A stretch of 16,767 nucleotides of DNA, from the NCBI GenBank assembly GCA_015490675.1, contig WFXI01000170.1:1-16767 (forward strand), read 5' to 3'. The notes below the pieces were generated by a model. The model did no database searches. It was given only the letters and a program-made list of their open reading frames with translations, and was not told the origin of the DNA. Below, in pieces: positions 14,531-16,767 of this stretch (position 1 is the stretch's first letter; each line of letters opens with the position of its first letter). The DNA comes from Hydrogenothermaceae bacterium. GTDB lineage: Bacteria > Aquificota > Aquificia > Aquificales > Hydrogenothermaceae. The position numbers and the translations under genes are program-made.

Positions 14531-14542
14531 CTAACTCTAAAC

Positions 14543-16767
14543 CTATTTGAACTTAGATTTGACAACTTGCCCAAGAGATAATCCCCCATCATTAGGGGGG
14601 ACTTTTGAATGAGTTAAGACAAATATATCTTCATTTTTTGCAAGTTTTATTATTTTTTCGGTTAAAGGTTTATTTTGAAATACTCCACCTGTTAAACCAA
14701 GCTTAAGCCCTTGTCCCTCTTTTTTGTAAATTTCAATAACTATGTGTGCAAGAGTATTTATAAATTTTGAAATTTTTGTCGAAATACTAGAATTATCGTT
14801 TATTAAATCTAAGAAGATAGGTTTCCAATCTATTGTTTTATGTACTTCAAATGAATAATAGTCTTTAACTTCCCAATCATAAAAGTTTTCCATAATCATT
14901 CCAGACTGACCTTCATAAGACAATGTTTGTCTAATACCTAAAATTGAGGCTACAGCATCAAATAATCTACCTACTGAAGATGATAAAGGAGAATTCAATC
15001 CTTTCTTCCATGATTTGTATAAAAGAGTTATCTCATTTTCTTTGAAAGCTTTTAAAGTTTGAATTTTTGGTAAGTCTTCGCCAAAAAGCTCAAATAGAAT
15101 AGATAAAGCAACTCTTCTTGGTTCTTTTACTGCCTTTTCTCCACCTATAAGCTTAAAATAATTAAAGTGTGAAACTCTTTTATATCCTTGATAATCACTA
15201 ATCAAAAACTCCCCACCCCATAGATTCCCGTCTTCTCCATAACCTGTTCCATCCCAACAAACAGCAAATATAGGTTCATCTTTTATCTGATTTTCTGCCA
15301 TTAAAGAAAGGGCATGGGTATAGTGATGCTGAATTTGAATAAGTGGAATCTTATTTTCTTCTGCAAACTTTTTTGCCCACTGTGTAGAAAAATATCGTGG
15401 ATGTAAGTCTGATATAACTAATTCAGGTTTAAAATCATATAACTCAAAAAAAGAGTAAATAATCTCTTCAAAATTATTACAAGCATCCACAGTTTCTAAA
15501 TCTCCAATGTGCTGACTTAAAAATGCTTTATTGTCAAATCCAATAGCTATCGTATTTTTCTGATGTCCCCCTACAGCTAAAACTTTTTTGTTTAAACTAA
15601 ATGGTAGTTTTATTGGAAGTGGAGCATATCCTCTTGAGCGTCTTATAAAGGATACTTTTTTATCTATTATTCTAACAACGCTATCATCAACTCTATTTTT
15701 TATATCTCTATTATGGATAAGAATGTAATCTGTAAATATTGATAATTTTTCAAATGCTTCTTCATTATCCTTAACTATAGGCTCATCAGATAGGTTTGCA
15801 GATGTCATCACTAAAGGTTTTTCAAAGTCTTCTAAAAGTAAATAGTGAAGAGGTGAATACGGTAAAAATACTCCAATTCTATCTAAATCTGGTGCAACTT
15901 CTTTGCTTAAATCTGTATTTTCTTTCTTTTTTACGATAACTATAGGTTTTTCTGGAGACAAGATTATTGCTTCTTCAAAATTCGTAATCTCTGTATATTT
16001 TTTTATTTGCTGCATATCTTTAAACATTACTGCAAAGGGCTTTTCACCTCTTTTTTTTCTTTCTCTAAGAGTTTTTATAGCTTTATCATTTGTAGCATCA
16101 CAGAGTAAATGAAATCCTCCTATACCTTTAATTGCAAGGATTTTACCTTGTTTAAGAAGGTTTATTGTGTCTATAAAAGCCTCTTCTTTTTCGCTTACAA
16201 ATTTTCTATCTGATGTGTAAAGGGTTATGTAAGGTCCACAAACTGGACAGGCATTTGGCTGAGCATGAAATCTTCTATTTGATGGGTCTTTATATTCCTT
16301 CTCACATTCAGGGCACATTTTGAATTTTTTCATAGTCGTGTTTGGTCTGTCATAAGGTAGTTTTTCAATAATAGTAAAGCGAGGTCCACAGTTAGTGCAA
16401 TTTATAAAAGGATACCTATATCTCCTATCTTTAGGGTCATTTAACTCTTTTAAACATTCATCACAAGTTGATATATCAGGAAGAATAAAAACTTCTTTTT
16501 TTCCTTTGATATTAGATTTTTTGATTTCAAAAGTTTTGAAATTTACCAATAGTAGCTCTTCTATTTCTTGTGAAAAGATATGTGTAAGTGGAGGTTTTTC
16601 TTTATGTAATAAAATTAAAAACTGATTTATGTTTTCTTCGTCTCCTTCTACTTCTATAATTACTCCATGAGTATCGTTTATCACATAACCAGTCAAATTT
16701 AATTTTTTAGCAAGATTATAAACAAAAGGTCTAAAACCTACTCCTTGAACAGCACCTGTAAGATGAA
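14543..16767 (-). CDS. hypF: HypF, carbamoyltransferase of [NiFe]-hydrogenase maturation (start beyond the window)
   Basis: HypF makes the carbamoyl group from carbamoyl phosphate and passes it to HypE, where it becomes the cyanide ligands of the hydrogenase iron. About 740 residues are visible. The acylphosphatase domain starts at the edge with AVQGVGFRPFVYNLAKKLNLTGYV, missing only a few first residues; the TTG at 16696 is internal. Two zinc-finger units follow (CDEC...CTNC and CPEC...CPVC), then a YrdC-like nucleotide-binding domain (GIGGFHLLCDA, KKRGEKPFAVM, MTSANLSDEP) and a Kae1-like carbamoyltransferase domain (QHHYTHALSLMAE, WDGTGYGEDGNLWGGEF, SSVGRLFDAVASILG, LGLTGGVFQNKPL, PPNDGGLSLGQ). 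All parts look intact. The organism therefore makes a [NiFe] hydrogenase. It converges on the truncated Sir2 gene 12 nt away. Confidence 0.96.
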   Translation of the reverse strand, partial: HLTGAVQGVGFRPFVYNLAKKLNLTGYVINDTHGVIIEVEGDEENINQFLILLHKEKPPLTHIFSQEIEELLLVNFKTFEIKKSNIKGKKEVFILPDISTCDECLKELNDPKDRRYRYPFINCTNCGPRFTIIEKLPYDRPNTTMKKFKMCPECEKEYKDPSNRRFHAQPNACPVCGPYITLYTSDRKFVSEKEEAFIDTINLLKQGKILAIKGIGGFHLLCDATNDKAIKTLRERKKRGEKPFAVMFKDMQQIKKYTEITNFEEAIILSPEKPIVIVKKKENTDLSKEVAPDLDRIGVFLPYSPLHYLLLEDFEKPLVMTSANLSDEPIVKDNEEAFEKLSIFTDYILIHNRDIKNRVDDSVVRIIDKKVSFIRRSRGYAPLPIKLPFSLNKKVLAVGGHQKNTIAIGFDNKAFLSQHIGDLETVDACNNFEEIIYSFFELYDFKPELVISDLHPRYFSTQWAKKFAEENKIPLIQIQHHYTHALSLMAENQIKDEPIFAVCWDGTGYGEDGNLWGGEFLISDYQGYKRVSHFNYFKLIGGEKAVKEPRRVALSILFELFGEDLPKIQTLKAFKENEITLLYKSWKKGLNSPLSSSVGRLFDAVASILGIRQTLSYEGQSGMIMENFYDWEVKDYYSFEVHKTIDWKPIFLDLINDNSSISTKISKFINTLAHIVIEIYKKEGQGLKLGLTGGVFQNKPLTEKIIKLAKNEDIFVLTHSKVPPNDGGLSLGQVVKSKFK
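14582..14606 (+). terminator. Possible stem-loop acting on rightward transcripts
   Basis: CCCCC (14583-14587) and GGGGG (14595-14599) pair around a 7-nt loop, and ACTTTT follows, which resembles a weak intrinsic terminator for transcripts leaving the cytochrome/Sir2 pair. The stem lies inside hypF and encodes the conserved PPNDGG motif on the other strand, so it may be coding constraint only. The U tract is short. Confidence 0.25.

Noticed and set aside
14516..14540. Simple frameshift as the cause of the Sir2 truncation
   Set aside because: No frame downstream continues the sirtuin sequence; the next bases belong to the hypF end, so sequence has been lost.
14543..16696. hypF starting at the TTG at 16696
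   Set aside because: The frame continues to the window edge with the acylphosphatase signature AVQGVGFRPFVY, so the TTG is an internal Leu codon.
1..16767. CRISPR arrays, tRNA genes, insertion sequences or a toxin-antitoxin pair
   Set aside because: The gaps between genes are all about 100 nt or less and show no regular repeats, clover-leaf sequence or transposase; the NYN gene alone is not a toxin-antitoxin pair.

Overview
This is a gene-dense, visibly AT-rich stretch (I judge it near 30% G+C, not computed) of a bacterial chromosome. An LPS Kdo transferase (waaA) and a lipoprotein with a lipobox point to a diderm. A [NiFe]-hydrogenase maturation factor (hypF), a membrane c-type cytochrome, Lys/Glu/Ile-rich proteins and tightly overlapping genes fit a thermophilic hydrogen/sulfur chemolithotroph of the Aquificota, perhaps Hydrogenothermaceae such as Sulfurihydrogenibium. 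That placement is inference; no rRNA or other taxonomic marker is present.

Layout. (1) 1-660, minus: a small protein that looks like a degenerate GGDEF fold, coupled (TAATG) to an OppC/DppC-type peptide ABC permease cut by the window edge. (2) 760-5326, plus: a membrane CHASE4-like/HAMP/PAS/GGDEF/EAL cyclic-di-GMP protein, a FetB-type permease and WaaA, overlapping or abutting. (3) 5323-8655, minus: a GH114-type lipoprotein, an HyuB-type hydantoinase/oxoprolinase subunit and an unrecognised membrane protein, all coupled; it converges on waaA with the two stop codons nested in one CTAA. (4) 8699-13478, plus: a NYN-domain protein, then grpE, a compact dnaJ, alanine racemase (alr), an NtrX-like sigma-54-type response regulator and a 4-oxalocrotonate tautomerase homologue, packed as an apparent operon. 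(5) 13560-14530, plus: a membrane cytochrome c and a truncated Sir2 deacetylase gene. (6) 14543-16767, minus: hypF, whose first codons lie beyond the right edge.

The most unusual point is alr. The reading frame carrying the PLP-binding lysine has no ATG, GTG or TTG upstream of that lysine. The best-placed start is an ATA codon 8 nt after a good ribosome binding site, so the gene either uses a rare AUA (or AUU) start or carries a start-codon mutation. Other points worth attention are the Sir2 remnant cut off 12 bp from the end of hypF, the GAFTNA variant in the sigma-54 activator, the DnaJ without a G/F linker, and HyuB paired with a GH114 lipoprotein instead of HyuA.

I saw no tRNA, rRNA, CRISPR array, insertion sequence or riboswitch, and no gene-free stretch longer than about 100 bases. 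I found no convincing new multi-gene defence or mobile system.
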